DNA from: UBA668 sp043721915
Lineage (GTDB): Bacteria; Actinomycetota; Acidimicrobiia; Acidimicrobiales; Ilumatobacteraceae
DNA: 64,000 bases
NCBI GenBank assembly: GCA_043721915.1
Contig: JAYSPV010000051.1
Coordinates: 1 to 64,000, forward strand
Direction of reading: 5' to 3'
The notes under the pieces were generated by a model that had not been told where the DNA came from, ran no database searches, and was given only the letters and a program-made list of their open reading frames with translations. Positions within the stretch are counted from its first letter, which is position 1; each line of letters starts with the position of its first letter. The position numbers were made by a program, and so were the translations under genes. This document shows, one piece after another, positions 10,301 through 17,331 of the stretch.

Positions 10301-10754
10301 TCAGCGCGTCGGGATCGAGCACGGCACCCTTGGTGATGTGGACCGGCTCGACGGTCGTTGCGTCGGGGCCGAGTTGTTGCAGCAGCGCGCGAACACCGGC
10401 AACCACGATGGCGGGGCAACGATCCGGATGGCGAAGTCGCCACAGCACCTGCAGCCGGCGTCCCATCGTCTCCACGCTGGGGCTGACGCGCTCGAAGGGC
10501 AGCGTTTCCCATGCAGGAAACAGCACGACGTCTCCGTCGGGCATGTACTGCACGAGGTCGTCGTAGAGCTGGCCTGCGTCGGTGCCGGTGGGGCAGGCCA
10601 CCACCAACGGCCGCTTGCCACCGAGCTGTACAAGCGCCGCAATCGCGATCGCGCGAGCAGATTCAGGCACGGCCACGAACCCGCTGGGGTTGCCCAACGC
10701 CTGCGTCAGCGCAGGATCGTTGCGGAGCAACCTGGGGAGCGATGCGAGCGACAT
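7338..10754 (-). CDS. mfd: transcription-repair coupling factor
   Basis: ATP-dependent translocase that removes RNA polymerase stalled at DNA lesions and recruits UvrA. The 1138-residue protein has the family's usual length and order: a UvrB-like N-terminal part, an RNA-polymerase-interacting CarD-like domain (LKPGNYVVHYQHGVGQYEG), RecG-type helicase motifs (GDVGFGKTEVA Walker A, VVDEEQRFG Walker B, LSATPIPRTL) and the C-terminal TRCF domain. A TACCCT element lies 10 bases before ATG 10754, so it may have its own promoter, separate from pth 103 bases upstream. Confidence 0.97.
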   Translation of the reverse strand: MSLASLPRLLRNDPALTQALGNPSGFVAVPESARAIAIAALVQLGGKRPLVVACPTGTDAGQLYDDLVQYMPDGDVVLFPAWETLPFERVSPSVETMGRRLQVLWRLRHPDRCPAIVVAGVRALLQQLGPDATTVEPVHITKGAVLDPDALMAQLIHYGYRREELVEHRGEVAQRGAIIDIFPSTADAPIRIDLWGDEVDRLTEFAVNDQRSTDDLDEAFVFPARELMPSDEVRAIAAGLVASEPWGREQWERLAEGTLFDGMESWLPWLTGDRQRLITDVLPDNAKVALVEPRRMRDRANDLLAEEDDLARALAGTWARDPDKTFPRLHAHTDRLLASGQAMWTISNVPETPDSPMVNASGWGPVVGDGEGLAGRLRELLADGFRVIVAADGEGSAQRMSSLLLDRGLSFAHVGPGADLTRPGGYVATAPLHRGCSVPAAKLAVVAEADLTGRRRAHRTARPRKRQGTGLFEDLKPGNYVVHYQHGVGQYEGMVKRTIGGTERDYLLLKYKGGDKLYVPSDQIDALRQYVGGETPVLHRLGGGDFAKAKSKVRSAVREIAQELVVLYQKRINAPGHAFGMDTPWQHEMEQAFPFVETPDQRKAIDDIKLDMERAFPMDRLVCGDVGFGKTEVAIRAAFKAIQDGKQVAVLAPTTLLATQHGNTFADRFAGYPIRVEVLSRFLTAKEAKKVIEGLKTGEIDCVIGTHRLLQDSVVFKDLGLLVVDEEQRFGVQAKETMKKLKHNVDVLTLSATPIPRTLEMSLVGIRDLSLLQTPPADRQPILTFVGGYDERVAVEAIRRELLREGQVFWVHNRVQSIDMAAGRLRELVPEARIAIAHGQMDEGSLEQVVVDFWEGRYDVLVCTTIIESGIDMPTVNTLVVERADLLGLGQMHQLRGRVGRSGSRAYAYLFHPTEARLSEEAYERLKTIGEATELGSGFKIAMRDLEIRGAGNLLGESQSGHIAAVGYDLYCQMVTEAVGEMKGEAPPKPPTEVKLDVPSDAFLPTDYVAKEELRLEAYRRLAGVTTAAEVADIRAEWEDRYGPVPAPAQALLHVGSLRAECNRLGLRDVQITGHQARLGPLTLKVSEEMRLRRLSRAAIYKEEQQQLVVPLKRGADPAEFLSDFLAQLVPPAQPVAG

Positions 10755-10857
10755 GCGGCCGCTCAGGGTATCGGCGCGATCGAGTACCGGGAAGCTGGCC
10801 CGATGAGTACCAGCGCGGGCATCAACAGTCCACGCAGCGTGAACCCAGGCCGTTGGG

Positions 10858-11433
10858 CTACGTCAGGCCGTTGAACTGCTGCATCGCGGCGTCGACACCT
10901 TCGATGACGATCATCTCCACGATGTCGGCGGCTCGTTGCACGATGACGTCGAGCGTTTCGCGCTCGGCCTTGGGCACTCGCGACAGCACGTGGTCCGCAC
11001 CGTGTTCCTTGCTACGCGGCTTGCCGATGCCAATACGCACGCGCAGGTAGTCCTGCGTGTGCAGGTGCTGGGTGATGCTGCGCAGGCCGTTGTTGCCTGC
11101 CAACCCTCCGCCGACCTTCACCCGCACGATGCCCACTGGTAGGTCGAGCTCGTCGTGCACGACGACCAACTGGGCGGGATCGACGACTCGATGACGACGG
11201 AGCAGCGCACCCACTGCCTGCCCGCTCTCGTTCATGTAGGTCGTCGGGAAGGCCAGGATGACACGCTTGTCGCCGATGAGCGCCTGGGCCACGAGGGCCT
11301 TGTCGCGACCGGCCTTCAGCCGTTCACCGACGCGCGTGGCAAGCACGCCGACGGTCTCCTCGCCCACGTTGTGGCGTGTGCGTGCGTACTCCTTGCCGGG
11401 GTTCCCCAGGCCGACGATGATCGCGTCGATCAC
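10858..11433 (-). CDS. pth: peptidyl-tRNA hydrolase
   Basis: Recycles tRNA by cleaving peptidyl-tRNA released from stalled ribosomes. The 191 residues contain VGLGNPGKEYARTRHNVG with the catalytic His, PTTYMNESG, VVHDELDLPVG and GGLAGNNGLRS, all diagnostic. It begins with GTG at 11433, only 12 bases after the rplY stop, so the two are co-transcribed. This rplY-pth order is common in actinobacteria and links ribosome stress protection with tRNA salvage. Confidence 0.96.
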   Translation of the reverse strand: MIDAIIVGLGNPGKEYARTRHNVGEETVGVLATRVGERLKAGRDKALVAQALIGDKRVILAFPTTYMNESGQAVGALLRRHRVVDPAQLVVVHDELDLPVGIVRVKVGGGLAGNNGLRSITQHLHTQDYLRVRIGIGKPRSKEHGADHVLSRVPKAERETLDVIVQRAADIVEMIVIEGVDAAMQQFNGLT

Positions 11434-11445
11434 GCCGGCGTCAGA

Positions 11446-12072
11446 TCACTCTGCGGCGTCGGTGGCCCCGGCATCGTCGCCGGCAGCCTCGGCCTCGTCA
11501 GCGGCGGCTTCGGCAGCCGAGGTGATGAGGATGGTGACGATCGGCATCTCGGGGTCGCCCAGCGCAGTGACGCCCTTGGGCATCGGCACATCGGCCAGGC
11601 GGATGACATCGCCCGGCTGCATCTCGGTGATGTCGATCTCGAATGCGTTGGGCATGTTGTTCGGGGTGCAGGTGACCTCGATGGTGTCGACCGCAGCATC
11701 GACCAGGCCACCAGCGTCGGTCACGGCCTTGGCCTCGCCGGTGATGTGCACTGCGACGGAGACGGTGATCTCCTCGTTCATGTTCACCTGCAGGAAGTCG
11801 ATGTGGGCGACTGTGCGGCGGATCGGGTGGCGCTGCATCTCCTTGACGACGGCCGGGTAGCTCGTGCCGCCGACCTCGAGAGTGAGCACGGTGTTCGAGC
11901 CGGCAGGACCGCTGAGCGCGAGGCGCAGATCGCGGCGCTCGACCATCACGCTGACCGGAACCATCCCCTGGCCGTAGATGACGCCGGGGATGTGGCCCTC
12001 GGCGCGCAGCCGACGGGCTGCAGGCGAACCCTTGGTGGTGCGGGGCTGGGCGACGAGCTTGGTGTTGGACAT
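11446..12072 (-). CDS. rplY: 50S ribosomal protein L25, general stress (Ctc) form
   Basis: Binds 5S rRNA in the large subunit. The 208-residue protein is the long Ctc/TL5 form: an L25 domain at about 1-95 (KGSPAARRLRAEGHIPGVIY) and a beta C-terminal domain. It ends in a highly acidic Ala/Asp/Glu tail from about residue 185 (AAEAAADEAEAAGDDAG). The ATG at 12072 is preceded by a weak GAGG. A TAGGAT hexamer about 40 bases upstream could serve as promoter in the 101-base gap after prs. Next in the run is pth. Confidence 0.95.
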   Translation of the reverse strand: MSNTKLVAQPRTTKGSPAARRLRAEGHIPGVIYGQGMVPVSVMVERRDLRLALSGPAGSNTVLTLEVGGTSYPAVVKEMQRHPIRRTVAHIDFLQVNMNEEITVSVAVHITGEAKAVTDAGGLVDAAVDTIEVTCTPNNMPNAFEIDITEMQPGDVIRLADVPMPKGVTALGDPEMPIVTILITSAAEAAADEAEAAGDDAGATDAAE

Positions 12073-12173
12073 GACGGGCCTCGATCAGAACGTGACAGAA
12101 CGGGTCGGAATCCTATCTGCGTCGGTGGCAAACGGCCACCCGCGTCCGACAGGAGTTGTGTGCGAGAGGGCCC

Positions 12174-13202
12174 CTACGACTGGTTCTCGCCGCCGAAGAT
12201 CTCGCTGACGCTGGTGTCGTCGAAGACGGCGCTGAGCGCATCGGCGATCAGCGGGGCGATGGACAGCACCTCGATCTTGTCGATGCGCTTCTCGGGTGCG
12301 AGTGGGAGCGTGTTGGTGACGACCACCCGTGAGATCACGGAGTTCTGCAGGCGCTCGATGGCAGGGCCACTGAGCACGCCGTGCGTGGCCATCGTCCACA
12401 CTTCGCGTGCGCCGCGGGCCATCAGCACCTCGGCAGCGGAGCAGATCGTGGCACCGCTGTCGATCATGTCGTCGGTGAGGATGCACAGGCGGCCCGCGAC
12501 GTCGCCCATCACTTCCTTCGCCTCTGCCACGTTGGTGGTGCCCTTCGGGCGGCGCTTGTAGATGAAGGCGAGATCGGCACCGAGGTTGCTGAGGTGCTGA
12601 GCCATCCGCTCGGCCACCTTGATGCGGCCAGCATCCGGGGAGACGATGACGGGGGCTTCGGCGTGCTGACGCAGGTAGTTCTCCAGCACGGGCATCGCCG
12701 TCAGGTGATCCACCGGGCCCTCGAAGAAGCCCTGGATCTGGCCGCTGTGGAGATCGATGCTGACCATCCGCTTGGCACCGGCGGACTTGAACAGATCCGC
12801 CACCATCCGTGCGGTGATCGGCTCACGGCCCTCCGCCTTGCGATCCTGGCGCGCGTAGCCGTAGAACGGGCAGACCGCCGTGATGCGCTTCGCAGAGGCT
12901 CGATACGCGGTGTCGATCATGATCAGCTGTTCCATGATCGAGTCGTTGATGCTGCGGCCATTGTGCCCGCAATGCGTCTGCATGATGAACACGTCGCTGC
13001 CGCGGATGCTCTCGCCGAAGCGTGCGCGCACCTCGCCGTTGGCGAACTCCACCAGGCCGGGGTTGCCGAGTTCGATGCCGAGGTGGTCGGCCACCTCCTG
13101 CGCCAGCTCAGGGTGCGTACGCCCCGAGTACAGCGACATCCGCTTGGTAGTGACCTTCTGCATGGCTCCCCGTTGTTCGGTCATGTTGTCCGCCGAGTTC
13201 AT
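12174..13202 (-). CDS. prs: ribose-phosphate pyrophosphokinase
   Basis: Makes PRPP from ribose 5-phosphate and ATP for nucleotide, His and Trp synthesis. Seen: FANGEVRARFGESIRGSDVF, CPFYGYARQDRK, and the PRPP-binding loop CILTDDMIDSGATICSA. The ATG at 13202 lies two bases after the glmU stop; an internal ATG at 13163 (MQKVTTKR) gives a length closer to the family norm but its GGGGAG sits only two bases before it, so the start is uncertain. The glmU-prs pairing is common in Gram-positive bacteria and supplies nucleotide-sugar and PRPP precursors together. Confidence 0.95.
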   Translation of the reverse strand: MNSADNMTEQRGAMQKVTTKRMSLYSGRTHPELAQEVADHLGIELGNPGLVEFANGEVRARFGESIRGSDVFIMQTHCGHNGRSINDSIMEQLIMIDTAYRASAKRITAVCPFYGYARQDRKAEGREPITARMVADLFKSAGAKRMVSIDLHSGQIQGFFEGPVDHLTAMPVLENYLRQHAEAPVIVSPDAGRIKVAERMAQHLSNLGADLAFIYKRRPKGTTNVAEAKEVMGDVAGRLCILTDDMIDSGATICSAAEVLMARGAREVWTMATHGVLSGPAIERLQNSVISRVVVTNTLPLAPEKRIDKIEVLSIAPLIADALSAVFDDTSVSEIFGGENQS

Positions 13203-13204
13203 TG

Positions 13205-14302
13205 TCAGTCCGCCCTGGCAGTGTAGAAGGCTCCGGTGGTGGCTCCCGACGCCACCGAGGAGCCTGTGGTGAGAAACGCGTATGGCCCGACGGCGGCTCC
13301 GGCGCCGACCTCACTGTCGTGACCGACGGTGTGCTGGACGACCGCACCGTCACCGATGCTGCAGTCCGTGAGGCGGGTGTCGGGCCCGATCTCGCAGCCG
13401 TCGCCGACGACCGTGTCGCCCTGCAGGATCGTGCCGGGGTAGAGCGTGACATCGCGGCCGAGGCGGACGTCGACATCGATGAAGGTCTGACGCGGATCGA
13501 GCATCGTGACGCCGTTGAGCAGGTGGCGCCTGTTCGTGCGGCTGCGCAGTTCGCGTTCGGCGAGCGCCAACTGCCAGCGGTCGTTGACGCCCTGCGTTTC
13601 GGCTTCGGGTGCCTGCACGCAGCCGATGCGATGGCCCATCGATGCCAGCGAGCCGATTACGTCGGTGAGGTAGTACTCGCCCTGGGAGTTGTCGGGGCTG
13701 AGCCGGCGAAGCGCCGGCGCGAGCAGGTCGCGGCGGAACGCGTACATGCTGGTGCACACTTCGCGCATCGCTCGCTGCTCGTCGGTGGCGTCTCGCTGTT
13801 CGACGATGCCCAGCACGCGCCCATCGCCGGTCTTGGATGGCGCCCGGATGACACGCCCGTAGCCGGTGGGGTCGTCGAGTACGGAAGTGATCAGGGTCGC
13901 GGCGTACTCGTTGGTGAGATGCGTCGTCACCAATGCCTCGATGGTGTGAGGTTGCAGGAGGGGTGTGTCGCCGGGCAGCACGATCACGGTGGAGGTGTCG
14001 TCGAGATCATCGCCCGGGAACGCGCTGAGGCCGACCATCGCTGCGTCGCCGGTTCCGCGCTGCACCGTCTGCTCCACGAACGTGACGTGAGCCCACGGCG
14101 GCGCTTGCTCCTGCACCTTCTTGGTGACTCGCTCGGCGCCGTGGCCGACCACGACGACCGTACGCTCAGGCGCCACCTGCTCGAGTGCGTGGATGACGTG
14201 CATCACCATCGGACGCCCGCAGATGAGATGCAGCGGCTTGGGCCGCGACGACCGCATCCGCGAGCCTTCGCCCGCGGCCAGCACGATCGCGGAAACTGTC
14301 AT
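13205..14302 (-). CDS. glmU: UDP-GlcNAc pyrophosphorylase GlmU, C-terminally short
   Basis: The N-terminal uridyltransferase domain is intact: IVLAAGEGSRMRSSRPKPLH, GTGDAAM and GEYYLTD. It should convert GlcNAc-1-phosphate and UTP to UDP-GlcNAc for cell-wall synthesis. The protein is only 365 residues, against about 450-480 usually. The left-handed beta-helix stops at TTGAFYTARAD, so the region holding the acetyltransferase catalytic residues (the equivalents of E. coli His363, Tyr366 and Asn377) is missing. There is no room for it, because prs begins two bases after the stop. The GlcN-1-phosphate acetylation step is therefore presumably done by another protein. Its ATG overlaps the HxlR stop (ATGA). 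Confidence 0.9.
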   Translation of the reverse strand: MTVSAIVLAAGEGSRMRSSRPKPLHLICGRPMVMHVIHALEQVAPERTVVVVGHGAERVTKKVQEQAPPWAHVTFVEQTVQRGTGDAAMVGLSAFPGDDLDDTSTVIVLPGDTPLLQPHTIEALVTTHLTNEYAATLITSVLDDPTGYGRVIRAPSKTGDGRVLGIVEQRDATDEQRAMREVCTSMYAFRRDLLAPALRRLSPDNSQGEYYLTDVIGSLASMGHRIGCVQAPEAETQGVNDRWQLALAERELRSRTNRRHLLNGVTMLDPRQTFIDVDVRLGRDVTLYPGTILQGDTVVGDGCEIGPDTRLTDCSIGDGAVVQHTVGHDSEVGAGAAVGPYAFLTTGSSVASGATTGAFYTARAD

Positions 14303-14748
14303 GTTCCCGTTCTAGCGCGAATCGCGCCCGGGCCGAAGGTCGTGACGCAGCGACGGCACCAGAAGCCCTGCTCCAACTCGGTGCCGCACGGGCCATGGAC
14401 GAGCACGATTTCCGAGGCGCCATCGGCGAGGTGATGTTCACCCCATCGGATGATCGCCACGAGGGCCGGCGACAGTGCGACGCCTGCAGGGGTGAGCCGG
14501 TAGTCGTAGCGCGGCGGGTGATCCTGGTACGGCTCCTTGGCCATCACGCCGCCCTCGACCAGCCGACGCAGGCGCTTGGTGAGGATCGGGCGGGCGATCC
14601 CGAGGTCGTCGGCGAAGTCGTCGAAGCGGCAGATCCCGCGTAGAGCGGCCCGGATGATGAGGATGCTCCAGCGGTCGCCGACCAGTTGCAACGTGCGCTC
14701 CAGCGTCGTGCCGTCGTCGGCGGGCTGCGAGTTCGCCTGGTTGGCCAC
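14299..14748 (-). CDS. HxlR-family winged-helix transcriptional regulator
   Basis: A 149-residue DNA-binding protein with the HxlR signature: LQLVGDRWSILIIRAAL, then CRFDDFADDLGIARPILTKRLRRL (recognition helix) and the wing YDYRLTPAGV. The C-terminal extension holds CGTELEQGFWCRRC, a possible zinc-binding set not typical of the family. GTG 14748 is preferred to the upstream in-frame TTG, which lies inside the palindromic repeat. It overlaps glmU by 4 bases, so it is the first gene of the glmU-prs run. The divergent fbiC promoter region lies upstream and could be its target. Confidence 0.82.
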   Translation of the reverse strand: MANQANSQPADDGTTLERTLQLVGDRWSILIIRAALRGICRFDDFADDLGIARPILTKRLRRLVEGGVMAKEPYQDHPPRYDYRLTPAGVALSPALVAIIRWGEHHLADGASEIVLVHGPCGTELEQGFWCRRCVTTFGPGAIRARTGT

Positions 14749-14812
14749 GCCCGGACTGTACCCGCACCCGCTCCCAGGCAGGCTCTCCCGCAGTGGAACT
14801 TGTTGCGCGGAC

Positions 14813-14863
14813 AACTGGGGCGCCCCAGAAGGCTACGTAGCGAACTGGGGCGCCCCAGTTGCG
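14813..14863. repeat. triple-palindrome element, copy A
   Basis: Two perfect 14-bp palindromes CTGGGGCGCCCCAG (14815-14828 and 14845-14858) flank a palindromic spacer containing GCTACGTAGC. A second copy at 28843-28893 matches 47 of 51 bases; all differences are in the spacer, which remains palindromic there. Copy A lies between the divergent HxlR gene and fbiC, so it is not simply a terminator. Confidence 0.85.
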
Positions 14864-14950
14864 GCCACAACGACTGTCGCTCCTGGGCAGCCTCGGAGTT
14901 GGGTCGGATTGATGCTCGCCTATGGGTTCTGTTTTGATACTCACTCGGGC

Positions 14951-14956
14951 TACAGT
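14951..14956 (+). promoter_or_regulatory. -10-like TACAGT of fbiC
   Basis: TACAGT lies seven bases before the fbiC ATG at 14964, the spacing of a leaderless promoter. No ribosome-binding site is seen. Confidence 0.45.
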
Positions 14957-14963
14957 GCTCGCC

Positions 14964-17315
14964 ATGACGCAGGAACTGCTGGGGGCGGGGCTCGACGACT
15001 TGATGGCGCGCTCCAGGGCGGTGCGCGATGCGGCACATGGCACACGCATCTCGTACTCGCCGAAGGTGTTCATCCCGTTGACGATGCTGTGCCGCGACAA
15101 GTGCGGCTACTGCACGTTCGCCCAACCTCCGGCGCGACTGCAGGCGCCCTACCTCACACCCGAGCAGGTGTTGCGCATCGCCAAGGACGGCGCCCGGATG
15201 GGCTGCCACGAGGCGCTGTTCACGCTCGGCGAGGCACCCGAGCAGCGCTACGAGGTGGCCCGCGCCTGGCTTGCCGAGCACGGATTCGCGAGCACCGTGG
15301 ACTACCTGCACGCGATGGCCAAGCTGGTGCTCGACGAGACCGGGCTGCTGCCGCACGCGAATGCGGGTGCGCTCGACGAGGCGCAGCTGCGCCAACTCGC
15401 CGAGGTGTCGCCCAGCCAGGGGATGATGATCGAGACCCTGCGCGGCGACCTTCCGTGCCACCGGGGCGCGCCCGACAAGACGCCCGAGCGTCGCCTCGCC
15501 ACCCTGGAAGCGGCCGGGCGTGCACAGGTGCCGTTCACCACCGGCATCCTCGTCGGCATCGGTGAAACCCGTGAGGACCGACTCGCGGCGCTGGAGGCCA
15601 TCGCTGCCTCGCACCACCGGCACGGCCACGTGCAGGAGGTGATCGTGCAGAACTTCCTGCCGAAGCCCGGCACCGGCATGCAACACGAGGCCCCCTGCCC
15701 GCAGGACGAGTTCCTGTGGTCGATCGCGGCGGCCCGCCTCGTCCTGCCGGCTGAGATCCACCTGCAGGCACCGCCGAACCTCAGCGACGACTTCGGCGTG
15801 CTGCTCGACGCCGGCATCGACGACTGGGGAGGCGTCTCGCCGGTCACGCTCGATCACGTCAACCCCGAGCGGCCGTGGCCCGCACTCGATCGGCTGCGTG
15901 AGGTCACCGAGGCCCGCGGCTTCGCGCTCGCCCCGCGCCTAACGATCTACCCGGAGTTCGTGCGCCGGCCGGAACGCTGGCTGCACAAGGCGCTGCGCTT
16001 CCGCGTGATGGATCGCAGCGACGCCGAGTGCATGGCCCGCGATGATCCGGGTGCGTTCTGGCCGGAGAAGGTCACCGCCGCCGATGTGGTGATGGACGGC
16101 GCCGAGGTGGTCCTGGTCGGCCATCGCAGCACCCAGTGGTACTCGGGCGCGACCAACCCGCCGCCGGTGCTGCTGCCATCGGCCACGAAGGGTCGCGCCG
16201 TGGGCGCGATCGGCGAGGTGCTGGAGGGTGTGCGCGCAGGGCAGGAGGTCGGCTTCGACCAGATCGTCACGCTGTTCCGCGCTCGTGGCCCTGAGGTCGT
16301 GGCGATCGCGGACCTCGCGAACGAGTTGCGCCACGAGGCCGTGGGCGACGAGATCACCTGGGTACACAACCGCAACATCAACTACACGAACGTGTGCACG
16401 TTCAAGTGCAAGTTCTGCGGCTTCTCGAAGGGCCCGCTCAGCCTCAACCTGCGCGGCACGCCGTACCTGCTGACCCTCGACGACATCGCCCAGCGCGCTG
16501 CCGAGGCGTGGGAGATGGGTGCCACCGAGGTGACGCTGCAGGGTGGCATTCACCCCAACTTCGACGGTGACTACTATATCGACGTCACCCGCGCGGTGAA
16601 GAACGCTGTGCCGGAGATGCACGTGCACGGGTTCACCGCGCTGGAGGTCACCGAGGGCGCCAAGCGGCTCGGCGAGGACCTGCACACGTACTTGCGCCGT
16701 TTGCAGGAGGCAGGCCTGGCCTCGCTGCCCGGTACCGCCGCCGAGATCCTCGACGACGAGGTGCGCGCGATCCTGTGCCCCGACAAGATCACCACCGACG
16801 AGTGGCTCGATTGCCATGCGGCCGCGCACGAGATCGGCCTCAAGTCGAACGTCACGATCATGTTCGGTTCGATCGAGCACCCCGAATCGTGGGCGCGGCA
16901 CATGCTGCGCACTCGGGCGCTGCAGAAGGTCACCGGTGGCTTCACCGAGTTCGTCGGCCTGCCCTTTGTACACATGGCGTCGCCGATCTACCTGCAGCGC
17001 GCTGCGCGTCGCGGCCCGACGTTCCGCGAGAACCTGCTGATGCATGCGGTGGCCCGGATCGCGTATCGCGGCCTGATCGATAACATCCAGCTGTCGTGGG
17101 TGAAGGTGGGCGAGTCCGGCGCTGTGCAGATGCTGCAGGCCGGGTGCAACGACCTCGGCGGCACGCTGATGGACGAGAACATCTCGCGTGCGGCCGGCGC
17201 TGCGCACGGCCAAGCGATGACCGAGGAGCGGTTCACCTCGTTGGTCGCTCCGCTCGGTCGGCGCCTGGCGCAGCGCACCACGACCTATGGCCGTGTCGAC
17301 ACCGTCGCTCGCTGA
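14964..17315 (+). CDS. fbiC: 7,8-didemethyl-8-hydroxy-5-deazariboflavin (Fo) synthase, CofG-CofH fusion
   Basis: Builds the deazaflavin core of coenzyme F420 from tyrosine and 5-amino-6-ribitylamino-uracil. Two radical-SAM modules are fused in 783 residues: the CofG half with CRDKCGYC (Cys43, 47, 50) and the CofH half with CTFKCKFC (Cys478, 482, 485), each a CX3CX2C iron-sulfur site. The fused form is typical of actinobacteria. ATG 14964 is chosen because it follows a leaderless-type TACAGT and precedes the conserved region. A folate gene pair follows without a clear gap. The organism should therefore make F420. Confidence 0.96.
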   Translation: MTQELLGAGLDDLMARSRAVRDAAHGTRISYSPKVFIPLTMLCRDKCGYCTFAQPPARLQAPYLTPEQVLRIAKDGARMGCHEALFTLGEAPEQRYEVARAWLAEHGFASTVDYLHAMAKLVLDETGLLPHANAGALDEAQLRQLAEVSPSQGMMIETLRGDLPCHRGAPDKTPERRLATLEAAGRAQVPFTTGILVGIGETREDRLAALEAIAASHHRHGHVQEVIVQNFLPKPGTGMQHEAPCPQDEFLWSIAAARLVLPAEIHLQAPPNLSDDFGVLLDAGIDDWGGVSPVTLDHVNPERPWPALDRLREVTEARGFALAPRLTIYPEFVRRPERWLHKALRFRVMDRSDAECMARDDPGAFWPEKVTAADVVMDGAEVVLVGHRSTQWYSGATNPPPVLLPSATKGRAVGAIGEVLEGVRAGQEVGFDQIVTLFRARGPEVVAIADLANELRHEAVGDEITWVHNRNINYTNVCTFKCKFCGFSKGPLSLNLRGTPYLLTLDDIAQRAAEAWEMGATEVTLQGGIHPNFDGDYYIDVTRAVKNAVPEMHVHGFTALEVTEGAKRLGEDLHTYLRRLQEAGLASLPGTAAEILDDEVRAILCPDKITTDEWLDCHAAAHEIGLKSNVTIMFGSIEHPESWARHMLRTRALQKVTGGFTEFVGLPFVHMASPIYLQRAARRGPTFRENLLMHAVARIAYRGLIDNIQLSWVKVGESGAVQMLQAGCNDLGGTLMDENISRAAGAAHGQAMTEERFTSLVAPLGRRLAQRTTTYGRVDTVAR

Positions 17316-17331
17316 CCTATCCTCGGCGGGC

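Noticed and set aside
7353..10874. Plus-strand open frame of more than 1100 codons opposite mfd
   Set aside because: It is the antisense shadow of mfd in GC-rich DNA, shows Arg/His/Gly-rich low-quality sequence and has no recognisable motif.
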